Source of the DNA: an uncultured Lachnospiraceae bacterium
GTDB taxonomy: Bacteria > Bacillota > Clostridia > Lachnospirales > Lachnospiraceae
DNA length: 12,222 nt
Reading direction: 5' to 3'
NCBI GenBank assembly: GCA_910586715.1
Contig: CAJUJG010000014.1
Coordinates: 46,532-58,753 of the forward strand
Shown here: piece by piece, positions 5,433 through 12,151 of the stretch
How positions within the stretch are numbered: position 1 is the first letter of the stretch
How the letters are laid out: every line of letters starts with the position of its first letter
Program-made: the position numbers and the translations under genes
The notes under the pieces: model-generated
Seen by the model: the letters and a program-made list of their open reading frames with translations, nothing else
Databases searched by the model: none
What the model was told of the DNA's origin: nothing

Positions 5433-7630
5433 GTACGGAAGAAAATTACTTAGATAATTTACTGAAAACAATAACGGAGCCACCTGAAGAAGCATTGGAA
5501 GATGTTGCTGCAGAGGAAACGGTCTCAGAGGTCTTGTCTGAAGAAAAAGAAATAGTAGAGGAAGAGAGTGTAATGGACGAATCGAGGGAAGAAACGGTTG
5601 AAAAGATGCCAGAGCCTGTTGCAGAAGAAACAGCAGCGGGAGAGCTGATTAAAGAGGATCCGGAGACGAAGCTGGATATTTCGGATATTGCCGAAGCGTT
5701 TGTGGAACCGGAAATATTGGCTGGATCGGATGAATTGGATCTTGGAGAACTGGGTCAGGATGTGGAAATGCCGGAGCTTTTGGAAGTTCCAAAGGAACTG
5801 GAGATTGATGATATTGCCCAGGAGCTTGTAATGCCGCAGGATATCGAGGCAGAAAATGTATTAGAGTTTCCTGAAGTTGAAGATCTGCCAGCTGAGGAAT
5901 TTGACGATTCGAAGCTGCTTGAAGCTGAGGAAGTAGCTGTTGAAGGGATTGACAACTTGGAACTGTCTGAAACCGAAGAGTTGTCTGTTGATGAATCTGG
6001 TGATTTAACGTTACCTGAAGCTGAAGAATTGTCCATTGAGGGGCTTGATGATTCAGAGCTGCCTAAAGTGGAGGAATTGTCCATTGAGGGGCTTGATGAT
6101 TCAGAGCTGCCCAAAGTGGAAGAATTGTCCGCTGAAGAGATTGGCAATTTGGATTTGTCCGATATTGAAGCTAGTGATGCAGAATCAAATGTTTTAGAGA
6201 CGGGAAACGTTATGCCGATGGAAGAAGCATTGGATCTTGGTGCGGATTTGGACATTAATGATATTGGAGAAATTGGTGATTTGGATTTGTCCGAAATACC
6301 TGACATTGAGCTTACACAGGAAACCTTAAATGATACATTGAATCTTGAGGATGTACCAAATATTGATGGACCTGAGGAAATTTTACGGTCAGAAACGGAG
6401 ACGGAAATGCCAGACGAATTGAATCTTGACGAATTAGACTTAGATACACCGGATTTAGATACATCGGTCACAGATGACGATTTAGGAATACTGGATAGCA
6501 TAGATGCAAAAAGTGACACAACTTTAGGCGTTGATGATGGGCTTGATGATGTGTTAAGTATGCTTGATGATGATGCAGACCTTGCAGAGATTAATGACAT
6601 TTTAAAAAAATCTGACAGTAATGAGCCGATTCAGGATGAGATGATGGATCTTCTCAATCAGATGGCAGATGATGAGGCGGCGCTTGTGAATGCGGGGGTA
6701 AAGAATATTGAGGAAGATGGAGGTGTCCCAATTCCTAATATGCCGTTAGGCACGGAGAACGACCAAAATGATGACGAAGAGCAAGCGCTGTCAAAAAAGA
6801 AGAAAAACAGTGACGGCGAAGAGAAAAAACCGGGTGCAATCGGTAAACTGTTTAATCTGCTGACCGAAGAACTTCCTGGACCTACTGAGGCGGATTATGC
6901 TGCTGAGGAAGAGAAAAAAGCGGCTAAGAAGCAGGAGGCACAAACCAAAAAAGAAGAGGAAAAGCTAGCAAAAGAAGAAGCAAAACAGGCGAAAGCAGAA
7001 GAAAAAGAAGCTGCCAGGAAAGCAAAGGCAGATGCTGCCGCACAGAAAAAGAAAGAAAAGGCGGAGGCAAAAGCTAAAAAAGCTGCTGAAAAGTTAGCAA
7101 AACAGGGACCTGTTAGAAAGGCAAAGCGTATACCTCCAAAGAAGATTGCGGCTGTAATGATGTTTGGTGCATCTGTGTTTGGCGGTGTGCTTGTGGCAAC
7201 AAATGTACTTTCGAATCAGGGATATATAAATGTGGCAAAAAAAGCGTTTTATGACGGAGATTATAAGAGCGTTTATCTTGCAACCTATGGAATGAATCTG
7301 AACGATTCTGATGTCGCGTTAATTCAGGCAAAAAGTGAGGTTATTCTAAAGATGCAGCGTTGGTATGATGCATATGAGAATAACTTAAAGCTTGGACGGG
7401 AAAGAGAAGCGCTTGATTCATTAATCAGGGGAATCGAAGCATATGATTATCTCAATGCGGAAGCGGAAGCATGCGATGCGTTGCAGGATGTTGAGGGTAT
7501 CAGGGGAACGATTTTAGAGGTTTTGCAGTCAAAGTACGGATTGAACGAAGAACAGGCAAGAGAGTTGCTGCGTTATGAAGATGCATTGGACTATACGATT
7601 GCTCTGAATAATGTTATAACGGGTAAATAA
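5429..7630 (+). CDS. Large acidic repeat protein with one membrane helix and small outer domain
   Basis: The 733-residue product has no signal peptide. Residues 1 to about 465 are extremely rich in Glu and Asp and hold a 16-residue repeat (167-246). Next comes a conserved-looking helical patch (DDVLSMLDDDADLAEINDI and MMDLLNQMADDEAA). A Lys/Ala/Glu-rich helix of TolA-like composition covers about 490-570. One membrane helix lies near 573-595 (IAAVMMFGASVFGGVLVATNVL), with a helical C-terminal domain of about 135 residues that looks TPR-like (YDGDYKSVYLATYGMN). The basic segment before the helix predicts a cytoplasmic N-terminus and an outer C-terminus. The start has GGAGGG at 5417-5422, and ATGA overlaps the sirtuin-like gene. 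I do not recognise a named family. A scaffold that recruits cytoplasmic partners to the membrane is only a guess from its build. Confidence 0.85.
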   Translation: MSTEENYLDNLLKTITEPPEEALEDVAAEETVSEVLSEEKEIVEEESVMDESREETVEKMPEPVAEETAAGELIKEDPETKLDISDIAEAFVEPEILAGSDELDLGELGQDVEMPELLEVPKELEIDDIAQELVMPQDIEAENVLEFPEVEDLPAEEFDDSKLLEAEEVAVEGIDNLELSETEELSVDESGDLTLPEAEELSIEGLDDSELPKVEELSIEGLDDSELPKVEELSAEEIGNLDLSDIEASDAESNVLETGNVMPMEEALDLGADLDINDIGEIGDLDLSEIPDIELTQETLNDTLNLEDVPNIDGPEEILRSETETEMPDELNLDELDLDTPDLDTSVTDDDLGILDSIDAKSDTTLGVDDGLDDVLSMLDDDADLAEINDILKKSDSNEPIQDEMMDLLNQMADDEAALVNAGVKNIEEDGGVPIPNMPLGTENDQNDDEEQALSKKKKNSDGEEKKPGAIGKLFNLLTEELPGPTEADYAAEEEKKAAKKQEAQTKKEEEKLAKEEAKQAKAEEKEAARKAKADAAAQKKKEKAEAKAKKAAEKLAKQGPVRKAKRIPPKKIAAVMMFGASVFGGVLVATNVLSNQGYINVAKKAFYDGDYKSVYLATYGMNLNDSDVALIQAKSEVILKMQRWYDAYENNLKLGREREALDSLIRGIEAYDYLNAEAEACDALQDVEGIRGTILEVLQSKYGLNEEQARELLRYEDALDYTIALNNVITGK
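5927..6166 (+). repeat. Five tandem 48-bp units (16 residues each) inside the acidic gene
   Basis: Units begin at 5927, 5975, 6023, 6071 and 6119, in frame. Their protein forms are EEVAVEGIDNLELSET, EELSVDESGDLTLPEA, EELSIEGLDDSELPKV (twice) and EELSAEEIGNLDLSDI. Units three and four encode identical protein and differ by very few bases (for example CCT against CCC), which points to a recent duplication. The outer units have diverged. Confidence 0.9.
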
Positions 7631-7633
7631 AGG

Positions 7634-7668
7634 AACGTGGGATTTGCACGCTTGTGCGGTCCCGCGTT
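7634..7668 (+). terminator. Hairpin between the acidic gene and hisH, probable terminator
   Basis: AACGTGGGA (7634-7642) pairs with TCCCGCGTT (7660-7668), 9 bp with one G-T pair. Inside it, GCAC (7646-7649) pairs with GTGC (7654-7657) around GCTT, for 13 bp with a small internal loop. TTTT at 7667-7670 follows directly but is short. It lies 4 nt after the stop codon, as expected for a terminator. If it works fully, hisH needs its own promoter, which I cannot find. Confidence 0.55.
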
Positions 7669-7697
7669 TTGGAAAGAACGAAAGGTTGTATGAAGGT

Positions 7698-8303
7698 ATG
7701 GTAGCAATTATCGACTATGACGCAGGAAATATTAAGAGCGTTGAAAAAGCGCTGCTTTCATTGGGAGAGCCGGCAGTGATTACACGGGAGTATGAAACGA
7801 TTTTAAAAGCTGACAGAGTAATTCTGCCGGGAGTCGGAGCATTTGGCGATGCAATGGAAAAGCTGCACGCGTACGGGCTTGTGGAAGTAATAAAGGAGAT
7901 CGTTGATAAAAAGACTCCTTTTCTTGGGATTTGTTTGGGACTTCAGCTTTTGTTTTCGTCGAGTGAAGAAGCGCCTGATGTGGAAGGGCTTGGTATTTTA
8001 GAGGGGAAAATTGTACGGTTTCCTGATAATATGGGACTGAAGGTACCTCAGATTGGCTGGAACTCTCTCAAATTTCCAAATCAGGGTAGATTATTTGAGG
8101 GCATTTCTGAGGATTCGTATGTTTATTTTGTCCATTCCTATTATTTGCAGGCAGAATCGCCAAAGATTGTGACTGCTGCGACGGAGTATGGAGTGCATGT
8201 TCACGCTGCTGTTGAACAAGGCAATGTGTTTGCATGTCAGTTTCATCCGGAAAAGAGCTCGGATGTTGGAATGCGGATCTTGAAGAATTTTTTACGTGTA
8301 TAA
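7698..8303 (+). CDS. hisH: Imidazole glycerol phosphate synthase, glutaminase subunit
   Basis: HisH hydrolyses glutamine and passes ammonia to HisF in the fifth step of histidine synthesis. The 201-residue length is normal. This class I glutamine amidotransferase has its nucleophile C79 in LGICLGLQLLF, with H183 and E185 in CQFHPEKS completing the triad. It opens MVAIIDYDAGN, the usual HisH start, and this decides for ATG 7698. The frame stays open back to TTG 7644, but that extension would run through the hairpin and adds unrelated residues. The ribosome binding site is poor: AAAGG at 7681-7685 is 12 nt upstream. hisF follows after 42 nt. The other his genes are not here, so the pathway is encoded in at least two places. 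Confidence 0.96.
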   Translation: MVAIIDYDAGNIKSVEKALLSLGEPAVITREYETILKADRVILPGVGAFGDAMEKLHAYGLVEVIKEIVDKKTPFLGICLGLQLLFSSSEEAPDVEGLGILEGKIVRFPDNMGLKVPQIGWNSLKFPNQGRLFEGISEDSYVYFVHSYYLQAESPKIVTAATEYGVHVHAAVEQGNVFACQFHPEKSSDVGMRILKNFLRV

Positions 8304-8345
8304 GTACGGTGCGTATCGATACGGATAAAGAGTTGGAGGTACATC

Positions 8346-9107
8346 ATGATTACAAAGAGAATTATTCCGTGCCTTGATGTCCATAACGGACGGGTTGTAA
8401 AAGGTGTCAATTTTGTCAATCTGATTGACGCGGGCGATCCCGTGGAGGTTGCGGCGGCATATGATAAGGCAGGAGCTGATGAGGTGGTGTTTCTTGACAT
8501 AACTGCATCATCTGATAATCGTGCGACAACTGTTGACATGGTTCGCAGGGTAGCGCAAAAGGTATTTATTCCGTTTACTGTTGGTGGCGGTATTCGGACG
8601 GTGGATGATTTTAAAGTGATTTTGCGGGAAGGCGCGGATAAAGTGTCGGTGAACAGCGCTGCAATTATGAATCCGCAGCTGATCAGTGAGGCGGCACAGA
8701 AGTTTGGAAGCCAGTGCGTGGTTGTGGCAATAGACGCGAAACGGCGTGCCGACGGAAGCGGTTGGAATATTTATAAAAACGGCGGTCGGATAGACATGGG
8801 AATTGATGCCGTAGAATGGGCAATGAAAGCAGACCAGCTTGGAGCAGGTGAGATTCTTTTGACCAGCATGGACTGCGACGGTACAAAGAATGGTTATGAT
8901 ATAGAACTGACACGGACAATATCTGAAAATGTGTCGATACCGGTTATTGCTTCCGGAGGCGCGGGAAAACTGGAACATTTTTATGATGCGTTTGAGGCAG
9001 GAAAAGCGGACGCGGCGCTTGCGGCGTCACTGTTTCACTTTAAGGAGTTGGAAATCAGGGAAGTAAAGCAGTATCTTAGGGATAAGGGTGTTTCTGTAAG
9101 GCTATGA
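8346..9107 (+). CDS. hisF: Imidazole glycerol phosphate synthase, cyclase subunit
   Basis: HisF joins ammonia from HisH to PRFAR, giving imidazole glycerol phosphate for histidine and AICAR, which returns to purine synthesis. The 253-residue (beta/alpha)8 barrel is full length. The two catalytic aspartates are D11 in IPCLDVHNGRVVKG and D130 in VVVAIDAKR. The phosphate-binding loops TVGGGIRT (78-85) and IASGGAG are intact. GGAGGT at 8335-8340 lies 5 nt before the ATG, a strong site compared with that of hisH. The two gene products form one heterodimer, so the adjacent order is expected. The gap from hisH contains a 12-nt palindrome, CGTATCGATACG (8312-8323), whose meaning is unclear. Confidence 0.97.
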   Translation: MITKRIIPCLDVHNGRVVKGVNFVNLIDAGDPVEVAAAYDKAGADEVVFLDITASSDNRATTVDMVRRVAQKVFIPFTVGGGIRTVDDFKVILREGADKVSVNSAAIMNPQLISEAAQKFGSQCVVVAIDAKRRADGSGWNIYKNGGRIDMGIDAVEWAMKADQLGAGEILLTSMDCDGTKNGYDIELTRTISENVSIPVIASGGAGKLEHFYDAFEAGKADAALAASLFHFKELEIREVKQYLRDKGVSVRL

Positions 9108-9134
9108 ATACCAAAGAAAGGTTAGAAAAACGAT

Positions 9135-9812
9135 ATGGCAATGATAGAAAATGATTGGTTGGATTCGATTAGTGCGGAGTTTAGAAAGCCTTATTATAAG
9201 GATTTGTTTACGTTTGTAAAGGATGAGTACAGTAAGGCGGTTATTTATCCGCCTGCGGATGATATTTTTAACGCGTTTCATTATACGCCGCTGAGCAAAG
9301 TTAAAGTGCTCTTACTGGGGCAGGATCCGTATCACAATGTCAATCAGGCGCATGGGCTTAGTTTTTCCGTTTTGCCAAGCCAGCCGGAGATTCCGCCTTC
9401 TCTGCAAAATATATATAAAGAGTTACAGGAGGATTTGGGCTGTTATATACCAAATAACGGGTACTTAAAAAAATGGGCGGACCAGGGTGTGCTTCTTTTG
9501 AATACGGTTTTGACAGTGCGCGCGCATCAGGCAAATTCACATCAGGGACATGGCTGGGAACAGTTTACGGATGCCGTGATACAGGCGGTCAATGCGCAGG
9601 ACCGTCCGATTGTCTATTTTCTGTGGGGAAGACCGGCGCAAAATAAGGCACCGATGCTTACCAATCCAAAGCATTTGATATTAAAGGCGCCGCATCCAAG
9701 CCCGTTGTCAGCATACCGCGGATTTTTCGGCTGTAAGCATTTCAGTCAGGCGAACGCGTTTTTTGAGAAAAACGGCATGGAACCGATTGATTGGCAGATT
9801 GAGAACAGATAA
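9135..9812 (+). CDS. ung: Uracil-DNA glycosylase, family 1
   Basis: Ung removes uracil from DNA, starting base excision repair of deaminated cytosine or misincorporated dUMP. The 225-residue product has normal length and all the family 1 motifs: LLGQDPYHNVNQAHGLSFSV with the catalytic D64, LLNTVLTVRAHQANSHQGHGW with N123, YFLWGRPAQNK, and APHPSPLSAYRGFF with H187. I keep ATG 9135; ATG 9141 (MIENDWLDS) is a possible alternative. Neither has a good ribosome binding site: AAAGG (9117-9121) is 13 nt before the first. It is 27 nt after hisF and 14 nt before xpt, so it is probably cotranscribed with both. Confidence 0.97.
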   Translation: MAMIENDWLDSISAEFRKPYYKDLFTFVKDEYSKAVIYPPADDIFNAFHYTPLSKVKVLLLGQDPYHNVNQAHGLSFSVLPSQPEIPPSLQNIYKELQEDLGCYIPNNGYLKKWADQGVLLLNTVLTVRAHQANSHQGHGWEQFTDAVIQAVNAQDRPIVYFLWGRPAQNKAPMLTNPKHLILKAPHPSPLSAYRGFFGCKHFSQANAFFEKNGMEPIDWQIENR

Positions 9813-9826
9813 TGTGAGGGATACCA

Positions 9827-10402
9827 ATGAAACTTTTGGAGGAACGAATTTTAAAGGATGCCGCTGTGCGTGCGGGCAATGTGCTGAAAGTAGACAGTTT
9901 TATTAACCATCAGATGGATGTTACACTTTTCCGTGAAATGGCCAAGGAGTGGAAAAGGCGTTTTGAGGGGAAACCGATTAATAAAATTTTAACAATAGAG
10001 GCGAGCGGTATCGGGATTGCGGCGATTGCGGCGGAAGTGTTTGATGTGCCCGTGGTGTTTGCAAAGAAGGCAAAAAGCATTAATCTTGACAACGACAATT
10101 ACTGTACAAAAATACAGTCTTATACGCATGTCAATATGTATGATGTGATTGTCTCCAAGAAGTTTTTAACCAAGGAGGATCATGTGCTGATTATTGATGA
10201 TTTTCTTGCAAACGGGTGCGCCCTGTTGGGACTTTTGGAGCTTGCCGATAAGGCAGAGGCTTGCGTTGAAGGAATCGGGATTGCCATTGAAAAGGGATTT
10301 CAGAAGGGCGGAAGTGAAATCAGGGCAAAAGGAATTCAATTGGAATCGCTTGCAATTATTGAATCCATGAATGATGTGACAGGAGAGATTGTGTTTCAGT
10401 AG
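9827..10402 (+). CDS. xpt: Xanthine phosphoribosyltransferase
   Basis: Xpt salvages xanthine with PRPP to make XMP, a precursor of GMP. The 191-residue sequence follows Bacillus Xpt from end to end as I remember it: VLKVDSFINHQMD near the N-terminus, TIEASGIGIAAIAA, VVFAKKAKS, and the PRPP-binding motif VLIIDDFLANG, with GIGIAIEKGFQ after it. TGAGGG at 9815-9820, 6 nt before the ATG, is a good ribosome binding site. In many Firmicutes xpt is headed by a purine riboswitch. Here it lies 14 nt after ung with no room for one, so control must come from further upstream or by other means. Confidence 0.95.
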   Translation: MKLLEERILKDAAVRAGNVLKVDSFINHQMDVTLFREMAKEWKRRFEGKPINKILTIEASGIGIAAIAAEVFDVPVVFAKKAKSINLDNDNYCTKIQSYTHVNMYDVIVSKKFLTKEDHVLIIDDFLANGCALLGLLELADKAEACVEGIGIAIEKGFQKGGSEIRAKGIQLESLAIIESMNDVTGEIVFQ

Positions 10403-10432
10403 TCATTTTATGTCATCTTATAGTCAAATGAT

Positions 10433-10461
10433 GCAAAAGGTATTAAAAATTTTGCTTTTTG
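10433..10461 (+). terminator. Weak AT-rich terminator candidate after xpt
   Basis: GCAAAA (10433-10438) pairs with TTTTGC (10450-10455) around an 11-nt loop and is followed by five T (10456-10460). The stem is short and contains only two G-C pairs, so termination may be partial. Confidence 0.35.
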
Positions 10462-10469
10462 TCCGAAAT
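10444..10469 (+). promoter_or_regulatory. Possible sigma-28 (SigD) type promoter
   Basis: TAAA (10444-10447), 14 nt, then TCCGAAAT (10462-10469) matches the flagellar sigma-28 pattern TAAA-N15-GCCGATAA/T at all four -35 bases and six of eight -10 bases, with spacing one short. It would give a leader of about 55 nt. The gene downstream looks flagellar, which fits. I found no good sigma-A promoter in 10403-10532: a TATAAG at 10501 has no -35 at proper distance. Confidence 0.4.
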
Positions 10470-10532
10470 AATTTGTGTAAGTCAACGTTAAGGGACTAGG
10501 TATAAGAGACAAAAAACAGGAGGAACCGGCAT

Positions 10533-11198
10533 ATGAGAATTACGACACAAATGTTAAACGAAACGGCAAGAAAGGCAGGCATGCCTGTCAACAATTCATC
10601 TTTATTGAATTATGTAAATAACAAGAACAATAATTCGCTTTTAGGCAGCCTGCAAAACAGCATGACGCAGAAATCAGAGTTGGCAAAGAGGACGTCGTAC
10701 GAAAAACTTGAGGCTGCATCAGATGCACTGGAGGATGCGGCAAAAGCGCTCACCAATGAGAAAGAAGATAATCTTTTTGCGAAGGCAAAGGAAAGCGGGA
10801 ATACGGCAGAGATTATTAAAACCGTAAAGACCTTGATCGAGAAATATAATGAAACAAGAAAACAGCTTGGCAACAATACATCATCAATTAATATGTGTTA
10901 CAGTGAGCTGTTAAAGCAGATTGCTTCTAAAAACGGGGATGCATTAAGCGAGTTGGGCATTTCAATGGAAAAAGACGGAAGTCTTACGATTGATGAGGAA
11001 AAGTTAAAAGCTGCAAAGGTAGAGGATCTTGAGAACATGTTCGGTGCAAAAAGTGAGTTCGTACAGAAGCTGCAGTATATGGCATCGAATATATCCGACA
11101 GTGTGGCAGCTGAGCTGGAGAGTATGGGAAACCAGTACGGACAGGATGCAAATGCGTTCTCCTCTTATATTAGCAACAAATATAATTTGTGGGGATAA
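10533..11198 (+). CDS. Small flagellar-type protein, FliD-like C-terminal half
   Basis: The 221-residue protein is mostly predicted helix. Its second half resembles the end of the filament cap protein FliD (HAP2): LSELGISMEKDGSLTIDEEK (147-166) matches the FliD pattern of LGI, then DG, then L-DE-KL, followed by LENMFGAKSEFVQKLQYMA. The N-terminus (MRITTQMLNETARK) recalls the MRIT start of FlgL and flagellin-like proteins. FliD itself is usually well over 400 residues, so the central outer domains are absent. No signal peptide or membrane helix is seen, as expected for export by the flagellar system. AGGAGG at 10518-10523 supports the start. It could be a minor filament or cap component, or an unrelated helical protein. 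Family call moderate, function unknown. Confidence 0.75.
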   Translation: MRITTQMLNETARKAGMPVNNSSLLNYVNNKNNNSLLGSLQNSMTQKSELAKRTSYEKLEAASDALEDAAKALTNEKEDNLFAKAKESGNTAEIIKTVKTLIEKYNETRKQLGNNTSSINMCYSELLKQIASKNGDALSELGISMEKDGSLTIDEEKLKAAKVEDLENMFGAKSEFVQKLQYMASNISDSVAAELESMGNQYGQDANAFSSYISNKYNLWG

Positions 11199-11208
11199 TA
11201 CACTTATC

Positions 11209-11249
11209 AAAAAATGACAGCAGATTTTATGACACTGCTGTCATTTTTT
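11209..11249. terminator. Strong bidirectional Rho-independent terminator
   Basis: AAAAAATGACAGCAG (11209-11223) is exactly complementary to CTGCTGTCATTTTTT (11235-11249), with an 11-nt loop. Read on either strand, the core stem is followed by a T run, so it can end the plus-strand FliD-like gene and the minus-strand kduD, which converge here. Confidence 0.92.
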
Positions 11250-11280
11250 ATGTACACGGCATTTTATGTTTTTTTACTTT

Positions 11281-12048
11281 TTATCGTGCCAGCCATCCGC
11301 CGTCAACGGCAAGCGTAAAGCCGTGAACATAAGAGGATGCTTCTGATGCAAGAAAGATTGCAGCGCCTGCAATGTCCTCAGGAGTTCCCCAACGGCCGGC
11401 GGGAATGCGTCCAAGAATTTCTTCGCTCCGCTGCTCATCTTTTCTAAGATTTTCCGTATTGTTTGTTTCCATGTAGCCGGGAGCAATGGCGTTTACGTTA
11501 ATGTTATATTTTGACCATTCGTTGGCAAGCTCTCTTGTAAGACCAATAATTGCGCTTTTGCTGGCGGTGTATGCCGGGACGCGGATTCCGCCCTGATAAC
11601 TCAGCATAGAAGCAATGTTGATAATTTTGCCGCCCTTATTGTCGCTAAGCCAGCCTTTTGCAAACGCCTGAGAGAGGAAAAATACCATTTTTTCATTGAT
11701 ATTGATAACGGAATCCCAATCTTCTATGGAAACATCTGCAGCATCGCAGCGTTTAATGATTCCGGCATTGTTTACGAGAATATCCACACGTCCGAACGCT
11801 TTTTGGGCTTCTGCCACAATTTGCGGAATAACTGAGATATCTGATAAATCGGCGATGATTTCCTGAAAATTTCCGCCAATGTCGGCAATCTTTGCAGCGG
11901 TATCCTCGCAGCTTCTTCTTGCCACACCGATAACATTTGCACCCGCTTTGGCATAGGCAACGCAGATTCCCTGCCCTAATCCCGTGTTTGCCCCAGTCAC
12001 GAGCGCGGTTTTGCCTTCAAGGGAAAACATATTTAAATTTGGTATCAT
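11281..12048 (-). CDS. kduD: 2-dehydro-3-deoxy-D-gluconate 5-dehydrogenase (KduD, SDR family)
   Basis: KduD reduces 2,5-diketo-3-deoxygluconate to 2-keto-3-deoxygluconate with NADH, in the breakdown of pectin and other uronates. The 255-residue short-chain dehydrogenase has the cofactor motif TGANTGLG (18-25), NNAG (93-96) and the catalytic S147, Y160 and K164 in YTASK. The KduD signature stretches IINIASMLSYQGGIRVP, NVNAIAPGYMETNN and the C-terminus AVDGGWLAR match E. coli KduD closely as I recall it. I start at ATG 12048 (MIPNLNMFSLEGK), matching the family N-terminus. An in-frame ATG at 12093 lies at the predicted transcription start and cannot be used. AAGGA about 11 nt upstream is a loosely spaced ribosome binding site. 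No other uronate genes are in view. Confidence 0.93.
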   Translation of the reverse strand: MIPNLNMFSLEGKTALVTGANTGLGQGICVAYAKAGANVIGVARRSCEDTAAKIADIGGNFQEIIADLSDISVIPQIVAEAQKAFGRVDILVNNAGIIKRCDAADVSIEDWDSVININEKMVFFLSQAFAKGWLSDNKGGKIINIASMLSYQGGIRVPAYTASKSAIIGLTRELANEWSKYNINVNAIAPGYMETNNTENLRKDEQRSEEILGRIPAGRWGTPEDIAGAAIFLASEASSYVHGFTLAVDGGWLAR

Positions 12049-12092
12049 AGCTGCTTCATTCCTTTCCGTGCTTATATTTATAAATAGCACCA

Positions 12093-12128
12093 TATTTTTA
12101 TTATAACGGTAAAAACAGGATAAAACAA
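12093..12128 (-). promoter_or_regulatory. Sigma-A promoter of kduD
   Basis: Read on the minus strand, TTGTTT (12128-12123) and a perfect TATAAT (12105-12100) are separated by 17 nt. Transcription would begin near 12093, giving a leader of about 45 nt before ATG 12048. I see no clear catabolite-response (cre) site. Confidence 0.75.
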
Positions 12129-12151
12129 GCGTATTTGGAGAAAAGAAATTT

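Noticed and set aside
5755..6600. Long minus-strand frame rich in Ser, 281 codons
   Set aside because: It is the antisense shadow of the Glu/Asp-rich repeat region: GAA, GAT and similar codons read backwards give Ser-rich protein. No ribosome binding site or family resemblance.
7644..7697. N-terminal extension of hisH from TTG 7644
   Set aside because: It crosses the terminator-like hairpin and adds residues absent from HisH proteins, which start at MVAIIDYDAGN.
8508..8978. Minus-strand frame of 156 codons opposite hisF
   Set aside because: Antisense to a conserved enzyme, with no motif or start signal of its own.
9797..9826. Purine riboswitch in front of xpt
   Set aside because: Only 14 nt separate ung and xpt, far too short for the aptamer, and no aptamer core is seen.
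12049..12093. N-terminal extension of kduD from ATG 12093
   Set aside because: That ATG coincides with the predicted transcription start and the added residues are not part of KduD.
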